From the NCBI GenBank assembly GCA_039602395.1, contig JBCNJP010000012.1:30924454-30988453 (forward strand): a DNA stretch of 64,000 nucleotides, given 5' to 3'. Positions 1-10,248 of the stretch are shown here, piece by piece (the stretch's first letter is position 1; every line of letters starts with the position of its first letter). The notes under the pieces are model-generated. The model did no database searches, was not told where the DNA came from, and saw nothing but the letters and a program-made list of their open reading frames with translations. Position numbers and translations under genes: made by a program. The DNA is from Deinandra increscens subsp. villosa (Eukaryota > Streptophyta > Magnoliopsida > Asterales > Asteraceae).

Positions 1-1243
1 ATAGAGGATATAAACAAGTCTGGGTATTCCCCAGACCTGTAGATCGTGATACAGAGAGAGAGTGGAGGGTGAAGACCTAGTTCTTGAGGAGAAATCCTAA
101 ATTGAAGCTTGTGTGTTGGAGGTTTTAGCAAGGGAAGTCGAATTCAGGCTTGGGAGGCTTCCTACATCACGATTTCCATCTTAGATCTTGGTAATTCTTG
201 TCAAGCAAGTGTTTTTATGATAGGATGATTTTATGGGTTTCATCTAGAGGTTATATTGGTGTTGAAATCTGAATTGTTATGTGTTATTGAGGCTAGATGA
301 AGCTAAATCCTACCTTGCATGATTGATTTTGTGTGTGACAAGTAGAAATTATGGTGGGGTTAAACCCCACCTTCTAGAAATTGACATACATGGAGAATGG
401 ATGGTTTGAGTTGGTTAATTGGGGTTCATGTATGCTAATAGACTTGATAAAAGTGTTTAATCTAGTGCAAAAGCTGGAACTTGATGAATTTTGATGAAAA
501 AATGGATGGAATGGAAATGTGTAGGCTATTTATCAAGAAGAAAACAATGTGTGCACACTAGGTGCTCGATGAAATGCTTAAATGAGAATGATAAGTTGTA
601 TATGCTGAATTCACAAGCTTGATTGAGTGTTGGTTTATGGATTATGTAAATTATGAATGTGTAATGGTATACTAAGCCATGAATGATGATAGGTGAAGCG
701 AGAGGAAGCTCGGGTCAACGACGTGAAGACAAGGAAAAATCCTAAAGGTAACATGTAGCAGTAAACTTGAATTCTATAAGGGATGTGAGTAATCCTAATT
801 TATCTTTTATTAGCTGCTATTATAGAAAATGAAATGTTAAAGATGAAAGTATGAGATTGGCTGTGTTACGTGATCGTTATGAGATGGGTGGATTCTGACC
901 CGATTGGGTTAAGTTGGATGTAAGTGAAGGTCCATAGTGTAAAACTTGGGCATGTTTTGAGATTCATGAGTGATCATGATCCTAGAATGCTTCTTTGAAT
1001 GATTAAGCGATCTTGGTACAATCGTATTTGTGCCAATGGCAAAGTGTAAGGTGGAAATGTTATGGTTACGAGCAGTATAAATGAGAAATTTTATAGCTGG
1101 GGCTAACGGGTCAAACGAGTTGGAATGAATTATTCACGCTTTCTAACTTGTTATGTAACCCTTTGTGCAAATAGAAATTGAAGCCATATTATGGAATGAT
1201 GTTATGTGGTTGAGTAATATGACCCATCTGGGTTATGGTTGTG

Positions 1244-1244
<1 letters not shown>

Positions 1245-1293
<49 letters not shown>
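1245..1293. repeat. (TA)n microsatellite
   Basis: About 24 uninterrupted TA units. It produces a spurious Tyr-Ile reading frame on the minus strand. Confidence 0.95.
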
Positions 1294-1296
<3 letters not shown>

Positions 1297-1727
1297 GTAT
1301 GTTAAATGAAGGTATGTGTATAAGGGGAATATATTTAATGATCGATGTGAGGGTAAATATGATGAATTAGAGTGTGTGTTTATGTGGAGCATTATAATGT
1401 GACCCGTTTGGGTAAAGATGAATGTATATCATCTTGTGTGATATACTAAAAGTTGTACTGTGACAGTTTGGTATGTTGTTAATTATGTACTTAATGTAGT
1501 AATATAACACGTAGTGATTGGTTGATTAACGTTATTGAATGTGATTGTGATTTGAAGGTAATGCGGTATTAGATGGTGTTTGTATGATTATACACCATTG
1601 GAGTTAATTGTTGAATATATATATATATATATGGGTGTTTTTTTTATACCTGGTTAAATCCTGGTTAGAAGAGCACAAAGAATGGGGGCAAAGTACAAGC
1701 GAAAAACTACTTGAATGTGCAAGTGGG

Positions 1728-1826
1728 GGAGTCTGGGACGCCCAGAAGGGAGTCTGGACGCCTGGGGAGTCTGGACGCCCTTTTCCAGACGCAGGGGAGT
1801 CTGGACGCCATTTTTGGGGTCTGCCT
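1728..1826 (+). repeat. Cluster of a GAGTCTGGACGCC motif
   Basis: Four close copies of GAGTCTGGACGCC or a one-base variant occur within 100 bp, with a further copy on the opposite strand (CCAGACGC). This GC-rich block stands out from the AT-rich surroundings. It resembles in layout, though not in sequence, the GCGAAACT clusters of the Gypsy LTRs at 45367 and 53308. Confidence 0.75.
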
Positions 1827-2185
1827 ACGCCCCTGGACCATTTTTCATAATTTTTCATGAAAAGTATTGTATTATGCGGTTTATTGCTTTAGGCCATTAA
1901 TGCTAATGTGTTACTAGTGTTTTTGGCAGGTAGAACTTAGTTGACGGGTCAAGATCGAATCAAGGGGCTATGGAACCGAGCACCACATGTTTTGGGAACT
2001 ACATGTCATGTTGTGATGAAATGAATGTTTTGTAACCATATGGTGATGAAACTAATTGTATTTAACACTATGATATGGGAATGATGTATAATAATTGGTG
2101 GAATTTCTTAACTGAATGAAGGAATTTTCTAACTCTGATTTTCTAATGACGTTTAAACTTTTTAAACGGGATTGGGGGCCTTACA

Positions 2186-3316
2186 TTATCCGCAACTACA
2201 TCCTCTTTACTGTATGGTGCAGGCAGATGCGATTATTGACATTGGTCTTCGATAATGCTGTCTTTTCTACACTTGCACATCCGGGATTTGCCTATCCTCA
2301 TCATGTATTATTAACCTTTTCGAACAAACGTGCCTTGCGTATTGTAGACCATTTGAGGAGTCCAAAGCTCATAAGTCAGACCTGTGACACCCGACTGGGG
2401 GACGATACATGATCCTATATGGTGACTCTTACCCCATGCAAAGCAATACATTCATGAGTTTTATGTCGATGTATATAAAAACGGCTTTCATGCTAACTAT
2501 AGCCTGAAGGTATTGGTTGAGATTGGGCTTAGTAATATTTTTTCACTTCACGAAAGTCGGTGAGATACGCGATAGTAAACTTGGCTCTGGTTACGACCGC
2601 CTAGGTTGCGCGAAAGCGATGCATGGAGTAAACAGACATTAGTTTTTAAAGATGTTTTTCGTAATAAATTAATCAGATGCGTGGGTTGTTCCCCTGATGG
2701 ATCATGACAACATATTCGAGTATAACGACGCCGACGACCCATCGGGCCCTATAACCATACTGCGTTCACGCTCATTTTGTTTGTTACTTCCAGAGCGGTC
2801 CTCTCAGATCCTTACGGGGAGACGAGAGGAACGTGAGATAGGGTTCCAGGCTGAAAACGGCCCTCCTCGCCTGATAAGTAACAATCTTAAGGCAAGCGCT
2901 TAAATCCATTTTACCAAGCCAACCATTGGTAAGTCCTTCCAAGTAAAATTAACCTCTGATTGCGTAAAACTTATAATCCATTTTATTTATTTTCTTTTCT
3001 TCTTTTATTTTCTTAGTTTAATTAACCCTCAAAGTAACCCTCACTTATATATTTAAATCCGGTTAGTTGTTAATAAAGATAAGTATCAAGAGCCTCATTT
3101 CCCCTGTGTCCTTGGACGACCTCGCAATCCTACCCCTACTATACTGCTCCACGATGGGTAAACTTCCCCGTGAATTTGTTGAAATAGTATTGTTTTAAGA
3201 TCTCGTGTATTATAACTTTAAAAGCTTATGCACTCAAGGTGTCACTAAAATTGCTATATTTTTATATACACCACACGCACACCAAACAGTCTCACACCAA
3301 AATTTTAAAGGCACAC
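2186..3316. other. Degenerate retroelement-like stretch without a supported gene
   Basis: No convincing coding region. A 68-residue frame at 2697-2903 (starting MDHDNIFEYNDADDPSG) shows no recognisable domain. The block 3088-3185, with phrases such as CCTGTGTCCTTGGACGACC and GATGGGTAAACTTCCCCGT, resembles from memory the junction region of Athila-type Gypsy elements, but this is weak. The rest is unassigned. Confidence 0.3.
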
Positions 3317-3538
3317 CTAATTGAAATAACAAAAACCTAGCAACATTAAGAAGATGCATATGTTTCCTTTCAGCAATTCCATTTTGCTGTAGTGTATATG
3401 CAACAGATGAATAATACCATGATTTTTTGTAAACTGATAAAAAGGATTCTTAACAAATTCAGTTCCATTATCACTTCTAAACACCTTAACACTTTTATTA
3501 AATTTAGTTTTAATAAGGTGGAACATTTTCAAACACAT
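3317..3538 (-). pseudogene. Copia integrase fragment
   Basis: A 73-residue remnant contains RSDNGTEF, the catalytic-core segment around the second Asp of retroviral-type integrases, followed by a degraded form of the downstream segment. In Copia polyproteins this lies between the pre-integrase zinc finger and reverse transcriptase, so the fragment is in the expected order after the protease segment at 4713. It is cut off on both sides: by a repeat insertion above 3556 and by loss of sequence below 3317. Confidence 0.75.
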
Positions 3539-3555
3539 CAGATTTGGATTTTAAC

Positions 3556-4640
3556 AAGGTTGCAAAACTCGCTAGGCGCTCCCCGGGCGACCGACTAGGG
3601 AGTTGAGATTACTTGGCCTAGGCGTGGAGTACTCGAAGAGTACTCGGAAATGGTATATTATGATGAAAATATTTTATTTAGAAATTATATACATGTTCAA
3701 ATGCTAATATTTATAACAAAATGCATAAATATTAAAATTTTAATATTGATATCATCATTAGTATTTCAAAAATTGATATCACCCTTAATAGTCTAGACAT
3801 AAAAATAACAATCATCTAATCATCTACCATATTAATTATTAGGTAAGAATGTAAGATGACTCTTATAGGAATGGAATCAAAATATATTCAAAGTTCAAAC
3901 TAATACAATTTCAAGGTTCTGCACTTCTGCCTGCACAATTTTGTCTACACAAAATCTGGTTCCATGTTCAGCTTCAAGGCATATATTCAAAATAACTAGC
4001 TACATATCAATAAACCCATGAATTTGTGTCTACACTACTAGTCTACTATCAAAATATAGTAAAAATCATCCATGAACTATGAACCAATTCTAATAAAAAA
4101 AAGGCATACTTGGAAAAATGAGCATACTCTTGTATGCATATGAGGCTATGAGCATATGAGATTCTTAATTCCAAATCAACGAACTCTACAATTAAAAAAT
4201 CAATCAACAGCAAGCCAGAAATACAGAATCATACCATGGAGTCTTGGACGAACTCGATTAAAGAAGAGTAGGCTATAGACGACGATCTGTGGACGAAGTG
4301 ATTAGGGCTTGACGATTGAAGAACGAAGAGTGCGATGAACTCGATTACTTGACGACGATGAACTTTAGACGAAGAATGACGATGAAGTGATTAGGGCTTG
4401 GGAGTTGTGATGAACGAAATGTGATGAACTCATTCCAGGCGTGAATGACGTGAATGAGGGTTTTTTCCGATTTAGCGCTTGGGAGTTGGGAATTAGTCTT
4501 TTTTTAATTAGTTATTATTTTTTAATTTAAAATTCCGTTGACTGAGGTTGACCACCTAGACCGAGTTGTCCGCCTAGCACCGAGGTTGACCGCCCACGAG
4601 TTGCTCAGGCAAGTTGTGTAGGATCGAGATTCTTAACACC
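3556..4640. mobile_element. Non-autonomous repeat inserted in the Copia pol remnant
   Basis: This AT-rich block has GC-rich edges and separates the Copia integrase fragment from its protease. The left edge (AAGGTTGCAAAACTCGC) and the right edge (GATCGAGATTCTTAACACC) resemble ends of hAT-like non-autonomous plant repeats. Both edges also carry CTAGGCG or GTTGACCGCC style motifs. I could not find a clean 8-bp target duplication, so the boundaries are approximate and the class is an inference. There is no coding capacity inside. Confidence 0.35.
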
Positions 4641-4712
4641 TAATTAAGATACAAGATTTACTTGCAAGATTAATCTTACGGAATTAAGTTAACATTCACT
4701 TTACTTAAATGA

Positions 4713-5231
4713 TTAACACTTGTGAATACTACTTGATGTAATAATCTGGTACAACAACACATCTTTAAGAGTGATTTTATCATTGAGATGAAAATTACCA
4801 ATTTTAGTTATAGTGGAAAAAGTTCCATTTTGATGTCTTACTTGAATATTTAAATCAGCCACATTAATACTATGAAACACATCTTTATCACTCCTAACCA
4901 TGTGCTGATTAGCACCAGAATCAACAATCCATCCATATTTTGTCTTTTGTGACTCACTACCAGAAAAACAATATACTCTTTTATTCATTACACCTAAAGA
5001 AAAAGAACACAAAGAAGTACCTCCCATGTTATTTACTTGAGAAGTGCTACAAGGTGTCTCTTTCAAAAGACCTAAGAGTTTAGTCACTTGTTCAGTAGTA
5101 AGAGAGTTAGGAACAGATCCAGAGGAGTTATTAGACAAAGAATGTGAGGTACTATCTACTTGTGAAGATCTTGAAAATTGATCAGAAAATTGATTTCCCC
5201 TAGGCTTATAGCCACGAGGAAACCCTACCAA
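4713..5231 (-). pseudogene. Copia gag C-terminus and aspartic protease segment
   Basis: A 172-residue frame. The first 110 residues are Ser/Asn-rich linker. Then comes WIVDSGANQHM at about residues 101-111, the aspartic protease active-site motif of Ty1/Copia polyproteins (D-S-G-A). The following segment (VRHQNGTFSTITKIGNFHLN and LKDVLL) matches the conserved region between protease and integrase. The frame breaks immediately after LKDVLL. It belongs to the same element as the gag pieces at 5262 and 7319. Confidence 0.85.
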
Positions 5232-5261
5232 TTCGAAACACCTCTCATATGTCCTAATTTA

Positions 5262-5590
5262 TTACCACCGGGTGCACTTAAGATTAGGATTAGGAACTCT
5301 AGTTTCTCTTCTCAAATTTGTATTGCTATTATTAAAACCTTGGGATTTAGACCCTTTTATTACAAACACAGAGTTTTGACCCTGTATTTTTTGCAAACCA
5401 CAACTAAGTCTATGTGACTCCTCTCTTGATACGATAGACAAATCACTTTTAACAGTTGGTAGAGGATCTCTGATCAAGAGATTAGGTTGATAGACATCAT
5501 CTCGACCCATAAGAAATTGCATTAGCTTTACTAACACACTAAAATCATTGTAATTCTTAGAAGCATCACATGTACAAGTTGGAAGAAATA
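5262..5590 (-). pseudogene. Copia gag middle segment
   Basis: The frame carries LVKLMQFLMGRDDVYQP and DPLPTVKSDLSIVSREESHR, typical of the gag polypeptide of Copia-type elements. The upstream part CTCDASKNYNDF continues the gag reading that stops at 7319 on the far side of an inserted LTR-element fragment. A short frame break separates it from the protease segment at 5231. Confidence 0.8.
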
Positions 5591-5982
5591 GTGTCTTTGT
5601 GTTTTTTATTAAAATAAAAAATCCAAAAATAGAGTTTTCATTTTAAGGGGGAGAAAAACAATGAAAAATACAAAAACATTGAAAACTGAGGAATTGATTT
5701 GACATAATTGGGAAATGATGATACATTGGCTTACATGTCTGACTCATGGATAAAGTAGATGAAAAAGCCATAAGACCATTGCTTGATGTGCTTGGTAGGC
5801 TCGGAAAATTAGAAAGTATTCAAATGTGATATACATTAAATACTAATGCTTGACCAAGTGGACAACATCTTGAAGCGTATCTCAAGATATTGAAAAAGAT
5901 ATATGAAAAGAAAATGAGAAGTCCCTGTGTATACGTGTGTTCATTTTGCAAAGATTTAAACTTGTTTGAATTTCTTTATTTT

Positions 5983-6044
5983 CTTAAATGATCGGACTAT
6001 CTCTACGTATACGGGAGTATCAACCTGATAGTTGTTCATTTAAG
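5983..6044 (+). ncRNA. Structured repeat 1: hairpin with GNRA-type loop
   Basis: The outer arms CTTAAATGA (5983-5991) and TCATTTAAG (6036-6044) pair perfectly over 9 bp. Inside is a short helix TCGG with CCTGA, and then an inner hairpin ATAC-GGGA-GTAT (6009-6020) capped by a GNRA-class tetraloop. It is the first of three related structures; see the finding on covariation. Function unknown. Confidence 0.6.
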
Positions 6045-6073
6045 GTTATGCTTTATTTTCTTTGATGTTTCCT

Positions 6074-6132
6074 ATAATTCATCGGACTTCTCTGTGTATA
6101 CGAAAGTATCGACCTGATTGTTGTTGAATTAT
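6074..6132 (+). ncRNA. Structured repeat 2: hairpin with GAAA loop
   Basis: The outer arms ATAATTCA (6074-6081) and TGAATTAT (6125-6132) pair over 8 bp. The middle helix TCGG/CCTGA is as in repeat 1. The inner hairpin is ATAC-GAAA-GTAT (6098-6109). The outer-arm sequence differs from repeat 1, yet pairing is complete. Confidence 0.6.
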
Positions 6133-6164
6133 ACAATTTCAATTTGTTTTATTTTTCTTATTTT

Positions 6165-6223
6165 GTTAAATCTGAGGCCTTATCTGCGTATCGAAAGATA
6201 GACCTTAAGGTAAACAATTTAAC
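6165..6223 (+). ncRNA. Structured repeat 3: hairpin with GAAA loop, changed inner stem
   Basis: The outer arms GTTAAAT (6165-6171) and ATTTAAC (6217-6223) pair over 7 bp. The inner hairpin is TATC-GAAA-GATA (6189-6200): the stem has changed on both sides relative to repeats 1 and 2 while the GAAA loop is kept. The middle helix has likewise moved to TGAGG/CCTTA. Confidence 0.6.
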
Positions 6224-6991
6224 GTCTTTTCATCTTTTTGCATGGAACACAGTTGACTATATCATAAATACGATCACCATGTGTTAAATCACAAAGTGTG
6301 ATATTGAAAATATATCTGAGTATGTATGATAGTGTGGGGTACACTGGTCAAAGCAAATTAATCAATACCTTAACATATCCAAATGTTATGAGTATGATTG
6401 TGCATGAGTTTAAAATGGACAAATTATATTAGCAATCGACATGACTTATGTGCTGAATTAGTTGAAATTGAAGAGCAGTTCAGCTCATCATGACAAATAT
6501 GATCCCAAGTCATGATCTTTCTCGCAAAATATCAAAGATAGAGTGTAATTCATTATTTCATTCTGTTCTGCATTTATGTTTCATTTCTGAACATCTCAAA
6601 AAAGATTTTAGGTGTGTTTTACCATAAACTTAGAAAAAGCCAAAAAGATTTTGTTTCTTATTTGTTTTCGACCGATCGATATGTGATACGAAATCAAATA
6701 TCAAAACTATGTCTTGGATTCTCAAAGAGAAGTTTTGCGCCAAGATTAAATTTATTTTGGTTAATGAAAAAGAAAAATCACACTTTTGTCTTCTAAAGTT
6801 GCAGATTTTAAAGAAAAGACTCTAGCATGGTGAAATGGGAGATTGAAGTATCTTTACAAGTGAATTTAGTTGATCGAGTCCTGATCCATCCATGCACGCT
6901 CTTTTAATGACAAGAAATTTTAAGTTGAAGATCTGATGCTGCAATGTTGAAGATTAGAGACTAGAGATTTAGTTAGTATAGATACACCACA

Positions 6992-7319
6992 GTTAAGGGT
7001 GAGTCTGTTAGAGCATAATCCATATGCTATAGAGTGTCTCGTGTGTTGTATCTAATAAGAGCATAATAGTGAGTCTTAGGGTTCCTCGAACCAAGCAGAG
7101 AACCGATGGTTCGTGAGCAACGAACCGTAGGTCCATTGCTGCTTGGTTTGCTGGGTAGTCTACTATGTATCTTTTGTGTGTGTTTCAAGAGAGAGAGAAA
7201 TTCAGAAAGCTTTATATCTTTGTTTCTACTTGTGAATCAATAATCCAAAGCTTATTTACTTTCTCGTACACTAGATAGATCGATTCTACCAGCGGTCAGA
7301 TCCGTAATAGGTCCTTACA
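6992..7319 (+). repeat. LTR with upstream polypurine tract
   Basis: The tract GTTAAGGGTGAGTC (6992-7005) directly precedes TGTTAGAGCATAATCC (from 7006), and the block ends in GGTCCTTACA at 7319, giving a TG...CA LTR of 314 bp. It contains a GAGAGAGAGAAA stretch and AATAA-like signals, as expected for an R-U5 region. There is no second copy in the window. Confidence 0.6.
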
Positions 7320-7816
7320 ATTTGGACAGTGGCATCAAATTGTTTCCACATTGTGTTAAGTTTATTGAAATATTCGGAAACTGTTGATCCAATTTGTTTA
7401 ACAGAATTCATTTTTTGATACAACTCAAATACCACTGATCCATCCACCTTATCTTATGTTTTCTTTAAATCAGCCCAAACCTTTGAGGCAAGGCTAGAAT
7501 ACACTTGTCGGACATATAACTCCTCGGAAATGGAGTTAAGAATCCAAGTTAGGACCACATAATTACACCTATCCCATTGTTGGGCCAATACTTCATCTGT
7601 CTCAGACTTGATACACTTCCCATCAATAAAACATGTCTTATTTTTTACCTTTAAGGAAAGTTTCATTGCATTGACCCATACAGTGTAATTCTCTGTCCCC
7701 TTCAACTTAATTGACACAACAGTAAGACTACTGGAATCACTAGCATGCAAATAGAGAAGATCACTAGCCTCAATCTTGCTAACAAGAGTAACAGAACTAC
7801 TACCAGCATCAGACAT
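7319..7816 (-). pseudogene. Copia gag N-terminal part
   Basis: The start at 7816 is chosen because MSDAGSSSVTLVSKIEASD begins a standard Copia gag. It carries the hallmark pattern LKGTENYTVWVNAMKLSLKVKNK and LTWILNSISEELYVRQVYSSLASKVWADL, matching the gag-polypeptide family of Copia elements. After 7454 the reading continues in a shifted or interrupted frame to FNKLNTMWKQFDATV just before the inserted LTR element at 7319. Capsid function is therefore lost. Confidence 0.85.
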
Positions 7817-8364
7817 GTTATCTATGACAAGTGAACACTCAACACAATAGCAAACTAGCATACAACAAGAATCAAGAAACACAAAATCACAAAACCTTTG
7901 TCCTCAACAGACCTAGCCAGTGATCCAGATACTTACCACTTTCTGTGGCAACCAAATCTTAATCAGGGGTTGCGAACAAAGTAACAACAGATATATAGTA
8001 ACATAACCAAAACAATAAGTCACCACAAATAACAATCCAATGCTCTAACTAAAACAGAGTAAGCAAGGAGAGGGAAGAGTTATGGAACAATCTCACTAAG
8101 GTTTTTTCCCAAGTTAGGGTTTCCAGATCCAGATCTAATCACCTTCACTTAGGGCAATTAGATCATGTGCACAGCAACGAAGGAGAACAACCTCAATCTT
8201 CAAGAACTATGAACAACCACGATCAACACTTCTCTGAACCAAAGCTACCAAGATCTGACCGAGTGAATACTAGAACCTAGGGTTTCGAGCTAACAAACCC
8301 TAGGCCAACGATTCACAGCACGGAAGAAAAAATACACCAAGAACCAACGAAGAGCTACCACAAT
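7817..8364 (-). other. Leader of the broken Copia element
   Basis: Non-coding stretch between the primer binding site and the gag start, as in other Copia elements. It includes runs such as AACCCTAG and is otherwise featureless. Confidence 0.5.
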
Positions 8365-8376
8365 AGCTCTGATACC
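8365..8376 (-). promoter_or_regulatory. Primer binding site (initiator Met tRNA type)
   Basis: Read on the minus strand this is GGTATCAGAGCT, matching the 3' end of plant initiator-Met tRNA over GGTATCAGAGC. It lies one base from the presumed LTR edge at 8378 (TGTTATGAG on the plus strand). Confidence 0.75.
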
Positions 8377-8377
8377 G

Positions 8378-8875
8378 TGTTATGAGACATGGTATGAACA
8401 AATTTTAACAAAAAAGAACCGATTACAACAAATCACATGATCAACAAACAAAGACTACTATCAAGCTTACTTATCAACGATGAGATGATCTATGACTGAT
8501 GATTAGATGAACACAACAGAATCACTAAGAAGAAAAGTTGTTAACCCTAACAAACTAAGAAGAAAGAAAGAAAATGAAGCGGTTGATGAAATCTTTCTCA
8601 ACTAAAACCTTAATCGCATAACAATGCTTATAAAGCCTTAAAACGCCCGAAACATATCTCGGGTCTTCACTTAGTCATCATCGGGTCACCATCCAACTAG
8701 CCGAGAACACCTCCTAAGCCCAATATCAACGAGCCCAAAACTTGTGCAACTAAGTCCAACTGGTTCTCCTATGTCCACACCAACAGCATCACTTCAACCT
8801 AAATAAATAACCATAATAAACAACACCAAGTCAGTGACTAATGTTGAAACAAATCTTTAAAGTAAATATTTGAGA
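8378..8875 (-). repeat. Presumed 5' LTR remnant of the broken Copia
   Basis: Position next to the primer binding site makes this the U5 side of the 5' LTR. The outer LTR edge is not defined because no partner LTR survives and a CACTA element begins at 8876. AACAACACCA near 8826 could be the true outer edge. Confidence 0.4.
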
Positions 8876-8895
8876 CACTACGTCAAAATTCACCT

Positions 8896-9895
8896 TTGGC
8901 CACGGAAAAAACCGTGACCAAAGGTCTTTGGCCACTTTTTTCCATTTCAATCGACACCAAAGGTCCCACCACCGTATGTATCATACGGCCACGTTACAAT
9001 ATCAGTGGCTGAAGCCACCTAGAAGCGTGGCTAAAGGGTTCCAATATTTATTGTTGTAATCAAACAATTCTTCCGGAAAGCGTGGCCAAAGGGTCCCAAC
9101 GGCCATGTGGTTTGTTTAACGTGGCCTTTGGCATTGTATGGTCACATATATTTATGTTTTAGCCACATACATTATAAAAATACGTGGCCAAAGGGTTGCT
9201 GCAATCATACATTTTGTCCCAATACGCGTGGCCAAAGGGTGGCAACGGCCACGTTAAAATATCAAAAACGTGGCCTTTGGTATTATATGGTCACGTATAC
9301 TTGTGTGTTTAGCCACATATGTTAAAAAACGTGGCCAAATGGGTTGCTGAAATTATAATTTTTGTCCCAAAATGCGTGGCCAAAGGGTGGCAACGGCCAC
9401 GGTAAAAAATAAAAAGTGTGGCATTTGGTATTATATGGTCACGTATATTTGTGTTTTAGCCACGTATGTTAGAAAAAAACGTGGCCAAATGGGTTGCTGA
9501 AATTATACATTTTGTCTCAATATGCGTGGCCAAAGGGTGGCAACGGCCACGTTAAAATTAAAAAGCGTGGCCTTTGGTATTATTTGGTCACGTATATTTG
9601 TGTTTTAGCCACATATATTTGGAAGAAAAAAAAGTGGCCAAAGGGTAGTTGAAATCAGATATTTTATCCCAATACGCGTGACCAAATGGTGGCAACAGCC
9701 ACGTTAAAATATAAAAATCGTGGCCATTGGTATTATATGGTCACGTATATTTGTGTTTTAGCCACATATATTTGGGGGAAAAAAGGTGGCCAAAGGGTAG
9801 TTGAAATCAGATATTTTGTCCCAATACGCATGGCCAAAGGGTGGCAACGGCCATGTTAAAATATAAAAAGTGTGGCATTTGGTATTATTTGTCTT
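8896..9895. repeat. Left subterminal array of the CACTA element
   Basis: Units of about 150 bp recur near 9183, 9332, 9481, 9634 and 9786. Each has CGTGGCCAAAGGGTGGCAAC followed by GGCCACG, that is, a CGTGGCC/GGCCACG inverted pair, then a GGTCACGTATATTTGTGTTT segment. Reading frames here (for example 9107-9325) are by-products of the repeat. Such arrays near the ends of CACTA elements are known to bind TNPA-type proteins in other plants. Confidence 0.9.
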
Positions 9896-10248
9896 TCATA
9901 TATATATAATCAAGCAATTATAGATTCATCAAATTTCATTTTTCTTAATTATAATTAATTAAACTGCATACAATTAATTAATAACTGCATATTTATGTCT
10001 ATGAGAAACCTTGAAATCGTGTTATAACTAATTATACATACATATACACTAATCAATCTTTAATTTCTATGATAATTATAATATCTTGGTCGGGTTAGTC
10101 TGGCTCCTTGTAATTTTTTTTGATCGTTGCGCTCTTCTGGTTGTTTGATGCTACGTACTGTACCTTCGGCTTTGTTTTTACATTATTTACCTGGAGTAAC
10201 AAATAAAACCGATCGGATATATATATATATATAGTTAAAGTTAATTAA
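9896..10248. other. AT-rich stretch, nothing recognised
   Basis: AT-rich sequence between the subterminal array and the 3' end of the TNPA-like gene. It probably holds the gene's 3' untranslated region. Confidence 0.4.

Larger units (their letters stand above)
1..2185 (+). mobile_element. Probable LTR (3' part) of a Gypsy-type retrotransposon
   Basis: The stretch has no coding frame of note and reads like a long plant LTR. It is AT-rich, carries several short repeats of the form TGACCC..TTGGGT, a long TA microsatellite and a cluster of a GC-rich 13-mer. It ends in GGGGGCCTTACA at 2185, which looks like an LTR terminus. The start of the LTR lies outside the window, so no partner LTR or target duplication can be checked. 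The sequence after 2185 is not a primer binding site, so this would be a 3' LTR or a solo LTR. The call is an inference from composition and the terminal TTACA. Confidence 0.4.
5590..7319 (+). mobile_element. 3' part of a plus-strand LTR retrotransposon
   Basis: This block splits the gag of the minus-strand Copia. It has no coding frame, but it carries three structured repeats (5983-6223), a polypurine-like tract just before an LTR, and one LTR (7006-7319). The left edge begins abruptly with no LTR, so most of the element, including gag-pol and the 5' LTR, is missing. I infer a 5'-truncated insertion or a later deletion. No clear target duplication can be read at the junctions. Confidence 0.6.
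3317..8378 (-). mobile_element. Broken Copia retrotransposon, minus strand
   Basis: Reading leftward from a primer binding site at 8376, the pieces come in Copia order: leader, gag (7816 to 7319, then 5590 to 5262), protease segment with a DSGAN active site (5231 to 4713) and an integrase fragment (3538 to 3317). The body is interrupted by two later insertions, at 5590-7319 and about 3556-4640. Everything after the integrase fragment is missing, so reverse transcriptase, RNase H and the 3' LTR are absent. The 5' LTR should start at 8378 and run upward, but a CACTA element begins at 8876 and no partner LTR exists to define its length. The element cannot be functional. Confidence 0.8.

Noticed and set aside
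1189..1392. 67-codon minus-strand frame with Tyr-Ile repeats
   Set aside because: Produced by the (TA)n microsatellite.
5983..6223. Hammerhead ribozyme in the hairpin repeats
   Set aside because: CCTGAT and GAAA occur, but the order and the CUGAUGA core are not those of a hammerhead; the GAAA is a hairpin loop here.
9107..9325. 72-codon plus-strand frame
   Set aside because: By-product of the CACTA subterminal repeat.
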